Made by a program: the position numbers and the translations under genes. The notes below the pieces were generated by a model, which was given only the letters and a program-made list of their open reading frames with translations, searched no databases and was not told where the DNA came from. Below, piece by piece: positions 24,401-39,300 of a stretch of DNA of 64,000 nt; position 1 is the first letter of the stretch, and each line of letters begins with the position of its first letter. The DNA lies in the NCBI RefSeq assembly GCF_019649055.1, contig NW_026570248.1, forward strand, positions 372,001 to 436,000, in the 5' to 3' direction. The stretch comes from Paramacrobiotus metropolitanus. Lineage: Eukaryota; Tardigrada; Eutardigrada; Parachela; Macrobiotidae.

Positions 24401-27340
24401 ATTCTATGTTATACATATTTTAGCTGATCAGCCTTAACGAACCATGCCGGTCAGTTTTCATGAAATTACGTTGCATATATACGAAAATGTACAATGTACA
24501 TCCTTAGCTCACTTTCATATTTTTATCGTTGTCCGCGGTCATCATGTTATAAATGCATTCGTATGTCACTGATATAGCACAATCAAAAGGGATGCGTACA
24601 TAATTGGTTTGGATCTATATAACTAAACATCCTATATGTGTGTCCACAGGATGAGGCGTGGATTGTCACTGCATAGACGTATCGTTTGTTGTGCAGAACA
24701 AAATTATCAATAAGCAAATTTTCCAGGTCAGTTCATTACATGGACCTCTTCTGCCCCTTTTGAAGGATGAGTGCAACCGCTTGGATCGACCAAGCATCGT
24801 TCATAAATTGAATTATACGCTTTACACCAATTTTCATCAAGCGCTAATCTAGTTCGAGTACAGCAGAGATATTGCAACTGTACATACACAACCGCATATG
24901 CAGATATTGTATGGATAAACTCATACCATAATTTATCGCTTTTAATATTCAAATAGATTCGGCGCAACTGTATTTTTTCGGCAGGTGTGAGTTTAATCTA
25001 ACCCAAAAATGTATTGTTGTAAGGCCAAGTACTGATAAATACAACTAAATTTTGCACACATATTAATTAATTAGCTAGCGCACAATAAAGAAATAATAAA
25101 GATCTGCTGACTTCATCACTTATTGTTTTTTAAAAGGTAGTAATAACCGCGACTTCGCTAACGCAGAACTATGTTATTTTTAATACATTAATTTAAAAAA
25201 CCAAGTTATAAAGCATTGCCAACGTTTCAAAGAAGCTGACAATCAACTGCCGAAACGCGGTATTAATAAATTGTGATTGCTACATTTTTACGGTCTAGTC
25301 ATAAAATGAGGTTAAAGTGCGACAGACATGTTTGTATCCAGGGATTGTTTTGATAGTCGGGAACATCAATAGCCTGTGTACAGTGCGCCTGCAGCAAAAG
25401 TTTATCAAAACTACAATATTATGACAGTCGGGTATCTTCAAAAATTTAGGCAAATGCCCGAGAACAATTAATTCTTTCAATGCCTAGATGCATGAAAAAA
25501 TACTAATGGTATAATAACGACCATGCATAAATGTAGGGAAAGCAATGGGGACTTCATCAGTACCGGCGCTTCGAAACAACAAGCTGAATAAAGCAGTCGC
25601 AAAGGCAGCTGTTTTCTATCTCGTAATGCTAATACGGTATCACACTTCACATGATCTACAATTACAAATGAAAAATATTCATTTCATCAGATAACTCTCA
25701 ATTTCTATAATTTTTGATAGCAGTTTTACACTGAGCACGCACGAGCATTCACCGCCTGTCAAAAACAGAGCAAAAAACGTATCTAATTTTACCGCGATCA
25801 ATTACTTGAAGAAAATCTGGAGCATGCCCAGGTTGTGATCTTTGTTGACCTGCCCATCGGATACATCGACGTTCCTGTCGCAAAATATTATGAGAAGCAA
25901 ATATTTAAGATACCATTGATTTCCATTTCAGTCATCACTGACGCGCACGTTTATGGTGAATGTCAAATGTCATCGTTTTACTGCTTTTCCAAAGAAATGA
26001 CGGCTTATTTTCATCAAATGCGCTATAAATCAGTTCATACTCCATTTCGGTTAACTAATAATCCCACAGCCAAACACAGTGGTGCCCTGGTTTTTTTATA
26101 AACACAAGTCACTTATTAGCAACATCATATTTCCTCACTAATGTATGGTTGTCTAAAGTTCTGATCGATTGATGCCACCCTGTAGTTTTTGTGCCGTGTA
26201 TGAGACAGCACAACAGCAGAAATTTACATAATTTCATAAAACGCAACTAAGCTTTCTCTAATGCACAGTTAACTCCCATTCTGCTTTTATTATTTCTATA
26301 AATTTCGATTTAATTTTACCGTCCCGGCTTTCCCACAAGATTGCGCGACTTCAGCAAGATGCTCTTTATGAAGTGAGTCTATGATAATTCTTTGTTATAA
26401 CAACATTACCAATCACTTCATACAACTGAATATTCTGTAGGTATTGTTTTTCCGTCCCTGAATCTTATATATATTACTGTTTTTTTATAGTAAGCACAGC
26501 CAGCTTACTAAAGCTGATACCACTGCATATTCTGCCAATTATGGTCAAGAAAAGGCAAGCATCGATCATTTCTTCATTAGGCCAGCTCACCGGTACGGAT
26601 GGGGCATGCACAGCATAAATTTCACAAAAAATTACTCTTCACTGTCTGTCACTAATGGATTCCCGCTAGGTACAGTCAGTAGACTATGATGAAATTCTGC
26701 AACACTAACAAACATTTGCCTGCAGGGCATACAAGCAATGCGCGCTTACGGGAGCAGCCGGTTGTTTACAAAGCTTCGATCATTTATTAATGCTGCCCGT
26801 GGTGCACAAAAGTTTAGCGCAGCACGAATCGATTCACAAAACGGAATTCATTAAAGTTACGGAAGCACCGCTATTGACCATACACCGATTTGGCATAATA
26901 ACAAAGCAACCAAACACTGATCCAGAAAAAGAAATCCTAAAAACTGTTAAAATTTCACCAATTTCACATAACTCCGAAAAAAAGCACCGACCAACTGGTT
27001 GCTCTCCTACTTCCGCTGACAGCTTTTGCAGAGCTATCACACAAAAATCAGCGGGGATCCTAAAATCTCTTATGAAAGAACCGTGAACGACACATGCATT
27101 ATGAAAGAACGATAAAACTGGAAAACTTCAAACCACAAAACATTGCCATCACCAACTGAAAAAAAACTGCAAAAACCATTCAAAGAAGGAAAGGTCAACC
27201 CAGATGGACGACATCGGCATCGTCTGGACTGTTTGTTACAACGGAAGAACTGAATGCAGCAGGCAAATATTTGAGTCGCTCGCGGCGGTTTTTTTGCTGG
27301 CTCATCTGCCGACAAAAACGTTATTAGAATTCCAGATAGC
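18471..27340. other. 8.9-kb region without supportable genes
   Basis: This lies between the dystroglycan start and the IP3-receptor stop. It should contain the dystroglycan promoter at its left end and the receptor's 3' end at its right end. The open frames (longest about 110 codons, 18870-19202 on the plus strand) show no family motif, signal peptide or splice continuity. A perfect 18-bp palindrome (CAATGCATGCATGCATTG) lies at 22310-22327. I see no tRNA or rRNA. Confidence 0.6.
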
Positions 27341-30300
27341 CTAACATTTTGAAGAATGGTTGCACACCTGGCGTTTGAGGTCTTGAAGTTGAGACGACAG
27401 AATGGCAATAGCGTCCATGACATGCTTTAGTTGATCGGATGTCAGGCGGTCATTCATTTCCGATTCATGAATATCGGCGTTCAGAGAAATAGTTCTCAGT
27501 CGAGGAAACCAATCAAGCTTTTTATTCTACAGAAAAGAAATGGTAAGATATTTTCATGCATATCAGATTCCCTAATTAGAAAACCTAGCTGTAAAGACAG
27601 CAGAACCCAAAGATTCACCAAATTCGCTACAATACTCGTATATGTTGACAGTTGAAGCTGAACTAAACAAAACGTTATAAACCAAAACGCCTGTAACACC
27701 TGTACAGTGTAAGCTGTGTAACCAAACAACTATATACCTTCATCATCGTAAAAACATAACTTTCTGGACCGGTAAATTCCGTGGGGTCTTTAACACGCAG
27801 CAGCACCATGAAATATAAATAGTGCCACATATTATGCTCATTTTGAACGTGCTCCTCAAACGTTGTCGCTCGGTTATCAAACGCCGATCGCTCCAGTCCT
27901 TCAAGAGCAAACATGGCTACTGTAAAGCATAACAATATAGCTGTGAACACAATTTACCACAAATAAAGCAGGAATTGCGCAAAATTTCCTCCTTTTGTTG
28001 CTTTTCCGTGCGGAGATCGGCAAAGGTGTCAATGATCACACCAAAAATAAGGTTAAGCGTAATGACAATAATAATAAAATAGAACAACAAATCATAGATC
28101 ACGCGGGCCATGAACATGTCGTCCTGTAAAAAGAAAACCTTCAACCTGGGATTGCGAAAAGCACAGAAAAAAGGGGGAAAGGAAAACGAACATCAGCACT
28201 AGGTTTTCTCAGCACGTCCCCGATACCTCCACCGCTTCGCAGACCGTAATTCAAACTTGCAATCATACACTGCAGCATGGTTTCACAGCCCCTTTCTTTC
28301 CGCTCCTCCACTTCCACGAAGTTGTCTCCGGCGTCAGAGGACGACGAGGTTTCTCCGTTGCAAGAATCAAGGTCACAAGTGGAATTTATTATCTGAGTCG
28401 TCGAGGAAATCGCGGCAGCATCATCTAAGAGATATACTGGAGAATTAATGCAACCGACAATTCCTTAAGGTCACCACTCCGTATACACCCTTTTACACCC
28501 TTTTACCACGTACACAACCTTTTGCACTACCTTTCATCCGCGCACAACCTTTTTGAGCACTACCGTACTCCGTACACAACCACTCGGCACTACCTTTATC
28601 TGCGTGCAATACCTTTAATTTTTTAAAATTTTTTCACAGCAGAGTTATTTCTGGAACTGCCGTTTTTTCGTTAACAGTTATTGCTGCATATTAACAGCAT
28701 CATCGGCAGTTACAAAATTGAATTCCCGTGAGAAATAATTCTAGGCGCCCTTGTGCCGGTTTTTCTTCGTAGGGTTTGGACACCGCTTTGAAGGAGTTTT
28801 CGACCCAGTTTCGTAGGTCTCTCCCTGTTTCCGAGCTTGACATAATGCAAAAGTTTTAGAGAAAATACCTACTCCCGATTGCCATAAGTAATATAATATA
28901 AGTATAAGTATTTTGAGTATATACGACTATAAATAAACATAAAAGTTTGATAGTGCACAGAGTGAAAGGTAGCGTGGATTGATAGTGTACCGAGTGAATG
29001 GTAGTGTCAAAGGCTGTGCACGGAATGAAAGGTAGTGCAAAAGGTTGCGTACGGAGTAGGTGTGTACGGAGTGGTCACCATTCCGGAGTGGTATATTAAT
29101 AAATGTCACCCACCTGTCTTCGAATGTAGCTCTACGTCTATGAGAAAATCGTCGGAGAAAAACATATATCCGGCAATCGAGAACATATAAATCAAGATGA
29201 CCGCCAGGACAGCCGTTAGGAGAATGGACCTCCAGTTTCTCGTTACCGATTTAATAACATTCGACAGTGTTTCCTCGCGGTAAACGATGTCCAAAAGCTG
29301 TCCGCCATAACTGAAATTATTTTATGGCAAGCACACGGGTTTAGGATGAAACTCACCAAAAGGCTATAACAGAAAGGATGTATGACCAGACCACAAATGC
29401 AGACGCCGATTAATCCAAGCTCGTAGAAGAACAAATAATCCTTGGCCATACTCGTTATACCACTTTTGAATGTACCACTGTTCCCGATATGACTGATACA
29501 CGATATTACAGCGATCACCAGCTAAAAGCAATTCCATAAATAAGAAAACGTTTAGCCGAAAGCCGCATTTGTAGCCATTGTAAGCCCACCGGCTTACATT
29601 TGTTAATCCCAGTAGCAGCTGTGTGTGATGGGGTCCAACGAGAAAGATAGAACGCACAACAGCAAGAATGCAGAATGGAAGCACAATATTCCGTCGCGGT
29701 TTCAGGATAGACATGGTTAATAAGGAGAAAAACATCACCCACAGAAATCTTTCGTAGACAGGAGACAGTCCTGTAGAAAACACGGCGCGTTCTTCCATGT
29801 AATTATTTACCAGCGTAAATACAAAAGCGAACATTTTATGCGTAGTACCTTCATGGGATCTGAATGGATAGAACAGGGCAACAATAATATTGAGCAACCA
29901 AGCAATATCATTCCAAATTGTTCTCCAAAAGGACATACGTTTACTGATCCAAAACAATATTGGAGTTTCTGTTAAAATCAATTATCAGGATTAGGTAAGT
30001 TATAGTCACCAATAGCGTAGGCTTCTGCTAGACCAGCATGCGTTTACCAGCCCATAAAAACCGTTCAGTTTAGAAAAACTGCGAGTTCACACTCACTGCA
30101 AAATTACCTCTGAGGTGTTTCTGCCAAGCCATTTCATCACATAAGGAATCAAACTGATTCACAAAATCCGCTGTTTTGCTGCCCTGTTCATCGCGCTCTG
30201 TGTTGTTATAGACGGTCAACTTTGTTTCCGGGGTCAGGTATTCGCACAAAACCGGAACTTCGAACACAATTTTCTCCATCGTTCTGTCTTCACGAACAAT

Positions 30301-33300
30301 CTGCAAAAAGGTATCTGGATTATGATTACAAAATAATGCAACAGCTGAAGGAATGACCTCGATGCTGGCCGTATGATGAGCGAAGTACTCCAGTGCCGCT
30401 CGACGATCTTCATCTTGAATTAATTCTATGTCCAACAATCTGGACAATTCACTGTTGTGTGGTGCCAGTTCATGCGCCAAAATGTACAGCGCATGGCCCA
30501 CCGACTGCGGCGACGGCGCATCCTTTTCCATGGATGCCGGTTCCGGCATTCCGTAGAACTGGACAATATTATTCACCAATAAATGCACGTCCAAATTGCG
30601 TAGCAGTCGTTCGGTGTTCTCTCCACTTTGTCGGCTCTCGATAATCGCCAGAAGCAGTTTAATGGCATTAAACTATGAACGAAATTCATTTTTCGATTTA
30701 TCATACATATAGCAATGCGAAATACGAATGAATATGCACCTTTAGCAAAAGAACCAAATCCATTCGCTTGTTCTGCAGAGGACGGACGTCCAGCTGTGTC
30801 AGTGCAATGACAATATCCAATCCATCGGCTTCATTGGAAGCGATACAGTTTTGGTTGGCACGGCATGGGCCTTGACAATATTCCGTCAGACTGACTATCG
30901 CCTGGTTCACCAAGCGAATGTTTTTCTCGTTGATGTAGTGGCCAAGAAGGCCTAATCCACCAGTAGTACTTCCACAAATGCAATCCAAAAAGGTGAGAGT
31001 CAACATGACAATATTGTAATTGGTCTTGTTGCTTTGGGTCCGCAAAAAGTTCTAAAAACGCCATATTTTGATAAATTAAGGAAGCATATACAAAATGCAG
31101 ATATAGGCCTTGTACCTGCATTTCAGGATTGTGATTTTCGCACAGCAGCTGGAAGAATCGCAAAACATCCTTAACAATCCGAATTTCCGGTTCCAGTTGT
31201 TCTGCATCTTCGTCATCGTCCGGCTCCAACCCGGAATCTGAAAGAGTTACTGGATCCGCCATCGTTAAAGCGCTTTTGGCTGCTTCAAGCGTTGAAGCAA
31301 TCTGCTGCGTCAGCTGATCACGATGAAACATGCGGGTAAAAAAATTACGCGACGCTTCGTTAAGCGAAAGACTTCGGAGCGTCAGGCTTGATCGATGTCG
31401 TGTTGGTGGCGGAACAAAAACTGAAAACATAACAAAACTATCATCACGCCCGATGAGCACTGCTGCTCAACCGCAACGTCCTTACCTTTGGGTAAATCTT
31501 CGTTGTCCTCCAGATCTCCACTGTCGCTAATAGTTTTCATGGTCGACCGCAGTCGTGTCATAGCTGTCTGGATAACTTCCTGGAAGACTTTCAGGAACTT
31601 CTCAGCGCTAATATTGTCCAAAAACCGGGAATATAATTCAGACTGTCAAAACAAAAACCCAATCGGATTTTTTTTTCTTGTGCATCTTATACCACACAAC
31701 GAGTACTGTACACCGGTTGATACCTGAATCTTTGAGTTGCCGCCGTCCAGTAATGCGATAGCTAAAATTACGCTACATCGAAACAAGGCCGGACTGGTCT
31801 TGCGAACGATCAGGTCAACTACGAGATCCGAAGCGCCCTTTTGACTTAGGAAAACTTGCATTCCTTCCATATCCCACTCCTTCGATCGATCCGTAACTTT
31901 TCCAAAACGTGTGTGACTAGCACGGGGTAAATACTTTTGCAGTAACTCTTTCCGAAACGTTGCAGCCTGAAAATTTTGCGCATAGAGCATACAGTCACAT
32001 GCAGTATGCCGGCAGTTATGAGGAAACACGGTTTTCTACTCGTACATACCTGCCCACTAAGCTTTTTCGGTTCGTAGATCATGTCCGTTAACGTGTTCAA
32101 AATCTTCAAGCACAGTATCTCATCAGGTACTGTCATATCGCGAACGTGTTTGATAATCCTGCAATAAACAAAATGATACTTTGGAAATCTGGTTTGGGGA
32201 AATCTTGTCACGACTTTATATTTGCATACGGCATTCCTGCATAATTTATCATTTTTTTAAATACAAAGTATTACGATACACGATCAGCCATCGCAAAAAA
32301 TGAACAGAATCGCTAGCCAGTATTGTGCAGAAAAAGGATACTTAAATATGCTCTTCTACAGTAAAACAAGCCGGAACGCAGCGTAACCCTTACTTGCGCA
32401 CGAATTCTCCATTTTCGGACCGACGCCGGACTTCCGAATCTCCGTCAAAAAGCTGCTCCGGTTCTTGAAATATATCTACCAGCAATGACTGCTCTGCAAC
32501 TTCCAAAGGCGCTGCGTGAACCGCAATGTCGACAACAACATCCTATAAAATGTTAAACATATATTGTCAGTCGCTACCACCACGTTGAAGTAGTAAAACA
32601 TCACAAGCAAGGTGACCGAATTAAGCAGCATGCAAAATAGTTTACCCGAAGTCCATCCAAAACGTCCTGATCGCCACGCGTTAAGCTTTGCGAATCTGCA
32701 GGACTTCCTTGCTCCCGATAATTTTCTCGTCGGCCAAATTTCCTCAGAGTTCCCAGAGCAATAATGCTGCGCAAACGATCAACTGCAGCGTTCAGTTTGA
32801 TTTCGAGTTTTGGATCTAATGACAATCCGCGCTTCTTTGCTGCAAAAAGAAACATGTCAAAACTACATCAACTAAGGGATATCCTGCGAACATACCGGCT
32901 TCTCTCAGCTCCTTCAGGGCTGTGTTGACATTTCGAGTGTACTGATCACTTTTCTTCACCCAGTCATTCCGGTCCGAAGACAACATCTCAATACCTTCCA
33001 AAATTCGCTCAAACAATTGCACACGCTCCTGAAATAAGCACCAGACAAATAACAGTATGAAGTCAGAACTCAGAAGCTACATATTATGTAAGCATACCGT
33101 TTCAGGGATAAATTTTCCCGGATTACCGGTCCCACCGATAGCGAATCGAGACTGGAAGTATGCCGTCAACAGCGGCAAAATCGAAGTCATGACGTAATGA
33201 TGTCGGGAAGATTTTTCTTGAGGTACAAAGGGCTCAAAAGATGTCTGTATACGAAAACAATTAAGGCGGGTTTTTCTAATCTACGACATAACAATTTACT

Positions 33301-36300
33301 TTTATAATTCTAAAAATTCAGGTTAATATCACTAGCCTAACGTAAGACTCTTATTAATAAAGTAATTGATAAAAAAATTGTCTAACACGAAAACTTCTAG
33401 CAATGTTTCAAAAGTGTAGCCAGCCAATTAGTCAGAACCGTGGAATACCTCACCTTTTCAATATCCAGGGCAAAATCTTTAAAGAGATTCCAGATGATCC
33501 CGCTACTTGCAAAAATCTCTTTGTTTTCGATTTCAGTTTCCACAAAGCAATGTGTCAGAAAATCAACGTAGGCAATTTTCACTACTGTTAAACATTTTTC
33601 GTGTTGGACAAGCCGAATGATATCTTCCAGTGTTATCAAGCCATGACATTTGATTTCGGTGACGCTGTTCTGGCCACTCGTACACCTATAAATTAGTACA
33701 TTAGATTTCCTGGTCTGCAGCAGTCTTGCCGGTACACTAACATGGACAATAAACGGATCAGCTCAACATGAAATAAAATCGGACTGTCTTCCGGGAGATT
33801 TTTTCCCGAGTTGTCAGCATCGTCCACGGCCACCATTGCGGCAATAAGGTTTTCCATGCCATTTCGATCAGTTAAATAACCCATTACTTCGTTGTCCGAA
33901 CAGTTCAGAATCTGTAACAAATGGATAGCTTACAAAGAGAAATATTCTGATAGTTTCTGACGCATGGATTTTTTGGAATACATTTAACAGCTGATTAAGA
34001 GTGCAACAAGGTCACATCAATAAGCATCAATACAACAATACTGTACCTCAGTGACAATCATATCTTGAATCCTTTTGAGCGCTATCACGTCCTGCTGTTG
34101 TTTTTGGCTATGAATGTCATACTCGAAGCTGATCAAAGCTTGCAACGTTTTCAGATATTCAACATTTCTTCCTTGATTTTCCAAACACTGCACCATGTTG
34201 GATATCACGTGCTCTTCCACACCTGCACATAGTTCCGCATTGTTTTCGAATATGGCTCGAACTGTTCGAGCTTCCCACGGTTGCAACTATGAAACAAAAC
34301 AACGATAATAAATCAGCAATGCATAAGTGTTCTTAGGGAAAATACTTAACATTTTCAGATATAACTACTGTTTCCCATACGTACGCGGACAATTACATAT
34401 TGAAATATCCATACTATTCAATAAATGAACTTATATAATTTAATGGTTTTTTACGTTTAGGTACAGGGCACCCGAACAAACAGACGCGATTTGGCTTTCC
34501 TATGGTGAAATACTGTTCTTACCGAAGGTCCCAAAACATTTCCAAATGTTCGTGCAACAGTTGCTGATTATCCGGGTTTTCACGACAAAAGTACTGGAGA
34601 AACTCATGAGCCAATTTAAAAATTTCACGCATCCGTAAGTCTGTGGCCTGCAATAACACCGTCTTAGCAAACGCGTAGAATACATGCACCAAGCCGGCCA
34701 CAGAGAAGTCCAGTTTCTGACCTTCTGATACGGTATTTTAAGAAGCTGAATGACTACTGTATGGAAACCCAAGTTTCGCAACAGGCGTTGTTTCGGCCTG
34801 AAAGGTCGCACTGCTCCGGTGGGCGTATGCTCGAAAGTACAAAGTTTGATGTTCTCTTTGAGCAGATGCTGAATTTCGTCGTAATTGTCCATTTCATCGG
34901 CAGCTGGGATGTTTGTCACATTCCCAATGGCCACCACACTTCCTCTTCCGCTATCGGCGATCGACGCGGGTGGACTAGAGAGGGGTACAGCAGGAGTTTT
35001 GGGCGCTGCTGCTTCGCCTCCTTCATCGCCACCATGTTTTTCCGAAGATTTGTCAGACTTATATACCCATAATTCGGAAGTTTCTACAAGACCACGGAAA
35101 TGATCCAAATTTCGTTTCACACTATTGTATATTTCCACGTCAGGTGCGGCAACCAGAAGTTGGACCTAAACAGCAAAATATTATCACGCTTTCAAAGTTT
35201 ACGCACTTGTACATAAAACCTTAAGCGGAGCGCAAGACACGACCAGCAAATCCTAACCTGTTTAATAGCAACGACGAGCTCCTCTTGCTGCGAAAAATGC
35301 CGAAACAGTATCCGCAATGCACCAGACACCAACTTCGGATAATCATGCATGGCAAGGTGCAACAGCACCCGAACAAACAGCTTCTCCACATCCAGTCGAT
35401 CCGAGCTATGACAAAAATTTGCTTACAGTTATACAGAGCAAATGCTTTTCAAACAAATATGACAAATTTCACCGGAAACTTTCGCAAGTGTTAAACAAGG
35501 AGTTCAGTTTACCCTCTGGTAAAAATGTTGTCGAATTCCACGCGAATTATTTTGGGATCCACCATAGCGCTTGGGCATTCCGGACCCGAACTTCGACGCC
35601 TCGACGACGTATCACCTCCCGATGTCATTAGGCTAGTGTTGCGCATTCTCATAACTTCCCGCTTGAATACGGACAACAGCCGCGTAATACGATAGTCCAA
35701 GCGAATATCCAGAATAAATTCCAAAATCTCCACAATTTCCAATTTTGTATCCATGATGAGCCGCTCATCAGCTTCTGTATTCCGTGTTTTCTGATCGGCT
35801 CCATATTCGTTAGCAAGTGCTGTAGATATGTTACTCAAATTCATCATGGTTCCCAGAAGGGCTGATTCGATGCCTATCAAGAATAAGGCATCCGATTGAA
35901 TTCCAATTCAACGCCATCGCTGTAGCACAATTTCATACAGCTCATATTTTTATCTTCACTTTCTGTTTGTGTTTGAAAAGAATGCGTCGATGAATCAAGA
36001 ATAGCCAGTAGAATGTGTGATAGTTGGATTAAATCCGAAAAGGAGTAAAATCCAAAGTAGACAAGGAACCGTGCGAGTTTAACCACCTACAAATATCAAA
36101 ACTTACAAAGACAAAGTATTTGGCATAAAACTTTCAAAGTATGTAAGTATAGCTTTACTGTACTTCAAATGTGAGTTTATTCTTCTCGCGGTTTGCGAAC
36201 GCCTTTTGATTGAATCCCGGCATCTGGCCTTCTCTTCTGCCTTTACTGGCACAGTTATCCAAATATCCTTTAACAAAGCGCACGATATCAAGAAAATGTT

Positions 36301-39300
36301 TCTCCGCTGTTTCAATTCGGGCTCCGTTCCGATCCTTGTCGAATTCCTGGTTGTTAAATTTGTCATACCTGGAAGAAAATGCTTAAATCAGTACGGAATT
36401 ACAACATTATAGCTGTTTATACGTACGCTTCAATGGAATGATCCTTCGGAATATCAGTCCATAGCCGCGCATAGCGTACCGGGGTGACCTTTTTTTGATT
36501 GTTGCTGTCTACGTGCATATGTAACATCAACCGACAGAACGATGCACGCAGCTCATACGGCAGGCATTCATCGGAAATACATCTGGAAAACGAAAAAAAT
36601 GAAATGCTGTGTGAAGGCGATACTTTACGAGAATCTATATACTTCAAAACCATGGAAATTGGCAATTCCTGGGATAACCGATTGATAGCCAAATACTGAC
36701 GATCCATGCACATGTGTGAGAAAAGGTCTAGCTGATGACTACATAAAAGCGGAACGTTAAAACCAGATGTGACGTTTGTAACAATACAAAAAACTGACCG
36801 ATAGTAGTCCAGCCAACGGACAGCTTCCAGACTGACACTGCTCTGAGCGGTTTCTGCCAGATCACGAAGAGAGCGAATTTCTCTTTTCCATATTAGAACA
36901 ACGGGTGAGTAGTTCCGTCCAGTTCTGTACAGAAAGTTAAAAACAGCGAATAAGATGACGATCGAATACACGTAGAGCAAATCGTTCTTACTCCGAGTAA
37001 ACATGTTCTTCGTTTTCGTATCGAGTTTTCATCAAAATGCTGTTGTCTTCATCTTTCTTGAATAACGACACGCAGATAAGTTCTTGTGTGATCGGTATGG
37101 CTATGCGATTGGATACGCATAACTGCGCCAGGTAATCCAAAAATCTGCACCATCGTCCATCAGATATTGTTATATTTACATCTTAAAGGTGAAAAACGCT
37201 CGAGTGCTTTTAAAACAAGTATACAGACTTGCTATCTTCGTTGCTTTGAGCCAAGCCAACAAAAGTATCGATTTCTTTCCCAGTAATGTGCTTTTCCAAC
37301 AGTTTCCGGTTATCGTGTAACAACGCCGTTATTGTATCTTCAGCCAATATATCATAACCGATTTGCCGTTGCATGAAATTGAATTCTTTAGCAATATATT
37401 CCTACAATCAAAGAAATTAGTATTGAAGTAAGAAGCAATAGCACATGGATGCAAGAGAAGCACTGTAATAATATAATACTGTAGCGTTTTACATATAATG
37501 GAGTTAATATTGCAACAGCTAGCACCAGTAAAAATAAATTTCCGAGCTCGAACGAGATACCTGATTTCGTCGGTACGTTTGTTGTGAGAGGCGCAAAATT
37601 CGATAACAATAACGCATCAAAGCTTTCAAGTGTGCATTTCGATGTTCGCGCAAATCGTCCATCGTGAAGTACGGATGAAAATCCGGTTTATCTTCCCCAG
37701 CAAAAGGAGTTTGCAGAAAGACGAAAACCTGCAAACCACACTAAAAGCTGTACAACACCTCGCCGATTAATTGTTGCCCATCATAAATCAGGGAATTTAA
37801 ATCAATAACTCGAACCTGTTTCAAGACATTCTGTTCTCGTAAAAGCTTCTGCTTCTCCCTGTTGGGATCTGTGACCACAACATCCAGACAATCACCACCG
37901 GTATCGGGGACTTCCGCCATAAAATAAATGAGATCCGATAAAATCTTTTTGAGCAACCCCAAATCATTTCTGGTAACGCTGCGGTTTGCAATTTTCTTAT
38001 TAATGGAGCTAAGAAGCTTGGATGTGTCATTGGCCAAATCAAGATCGCGAACTACAATAAACCAAACAGCTATATATAAGATCGCTATTCCGACTTCGCT
38101 CGGCAGTGAACAAGTTACCTTCATCAACTGCTACCGGAACGATGGCGAATGCTTCTCTATCATCGCGGATGGCTGCACAGCCAACTTTTTCCATTACTGG
38201 ACGGAACTGTTCAATGGCTTTTGCCGATGATCCTTCTGGTGGGTATTTGTCAATGGGAATGATCGTACTATGCACCCAAGTTTTGGTGCTTAGGTGATGA
38301 AATCGAGCATACGTGTACGTGGTTGTGTTGATATTCCTAAGACGTGAAAATAAAACTGTTCAACCACACTATGACCAAATATACCGGTAACACCCCAAAA
38401 ACATTTCAAAGGGCACACAACGAAATAGCACTGGTCGGCCAACCCTGTGTAATGCACCGCAATCTACTAACAAAAAATGCAAATCGTACGTACTTTGGAA
38501 TGGTGGTGCCTCCCTTCACCGATGTAGTAGGGTTCAGTTCGAATACGCAACTAGCATCGGGAATGTCCTTGTGCGGTACCAGCGCGTAGACTGGCTGGGA
38601 ATTGCTGAGTTTTGTCCGTGTGGGATCTTTCGTCAGGTCTTCGTCGATCTGTAGTTAATTTGTTACGACTGTGAACACCTGCTTTCAGAACTTGCCACTG
38701 CACTGCGTATCAGAAAAAGTGTTTAAATATGAGAAAGAATGCGCTTAAAACGAGTCACCTCAGCCGCCAGGTACATTCCGGTGGCCAAATGTTTGAAACG
38801 GAATAAGCTGTTCCATGTAGCAACGCCTCCGCGGCAAGAATCACCCTGTATGACTTCAACTTCCCATAACGCTTTGGAACTTGTAGCAGCGGCTGCAGTG
38901 GTCCTCCCTGTAGATCGAAGGAAGACATAGCTCTTTTTTTTGTATTCATCTAGGGTAAGGAATTTTTCCTGTTCCGCATGAAACAGCCGAATGACATCTC
39001 CCTGTAAAACCGTAATCCAATAACTGACTATATGCTGCAGACCTCCGGCACACCATTAAGAGCACTTCATGGTTAGTACATGTACATGCGTTTTTGTAGA
39101 CATCTTATAATAGTTTCCTACGTGCCCGCTTTCTGTGTATATTGTAGAAATCGGTTTTAGAATGATTAGGTAGGGCTGTAAACACTAAAAAACTGATTCA
39201 CCATCACTCTTTAATTATGCCGCTTATAATATTTCCGGTAAAAAACGTTTTTAAACATTTTCTTGCTTTGGCAAAAAGAGCTGTGTTATGCTAACCGTTT

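Noticed and set aside
28469-29079. CRISPR-like array in the repeated intron sequence
   Set aside because: The units are degenerate, oppositely oriented and contiguous, without regular spacers, and the genome is eukaryotic.
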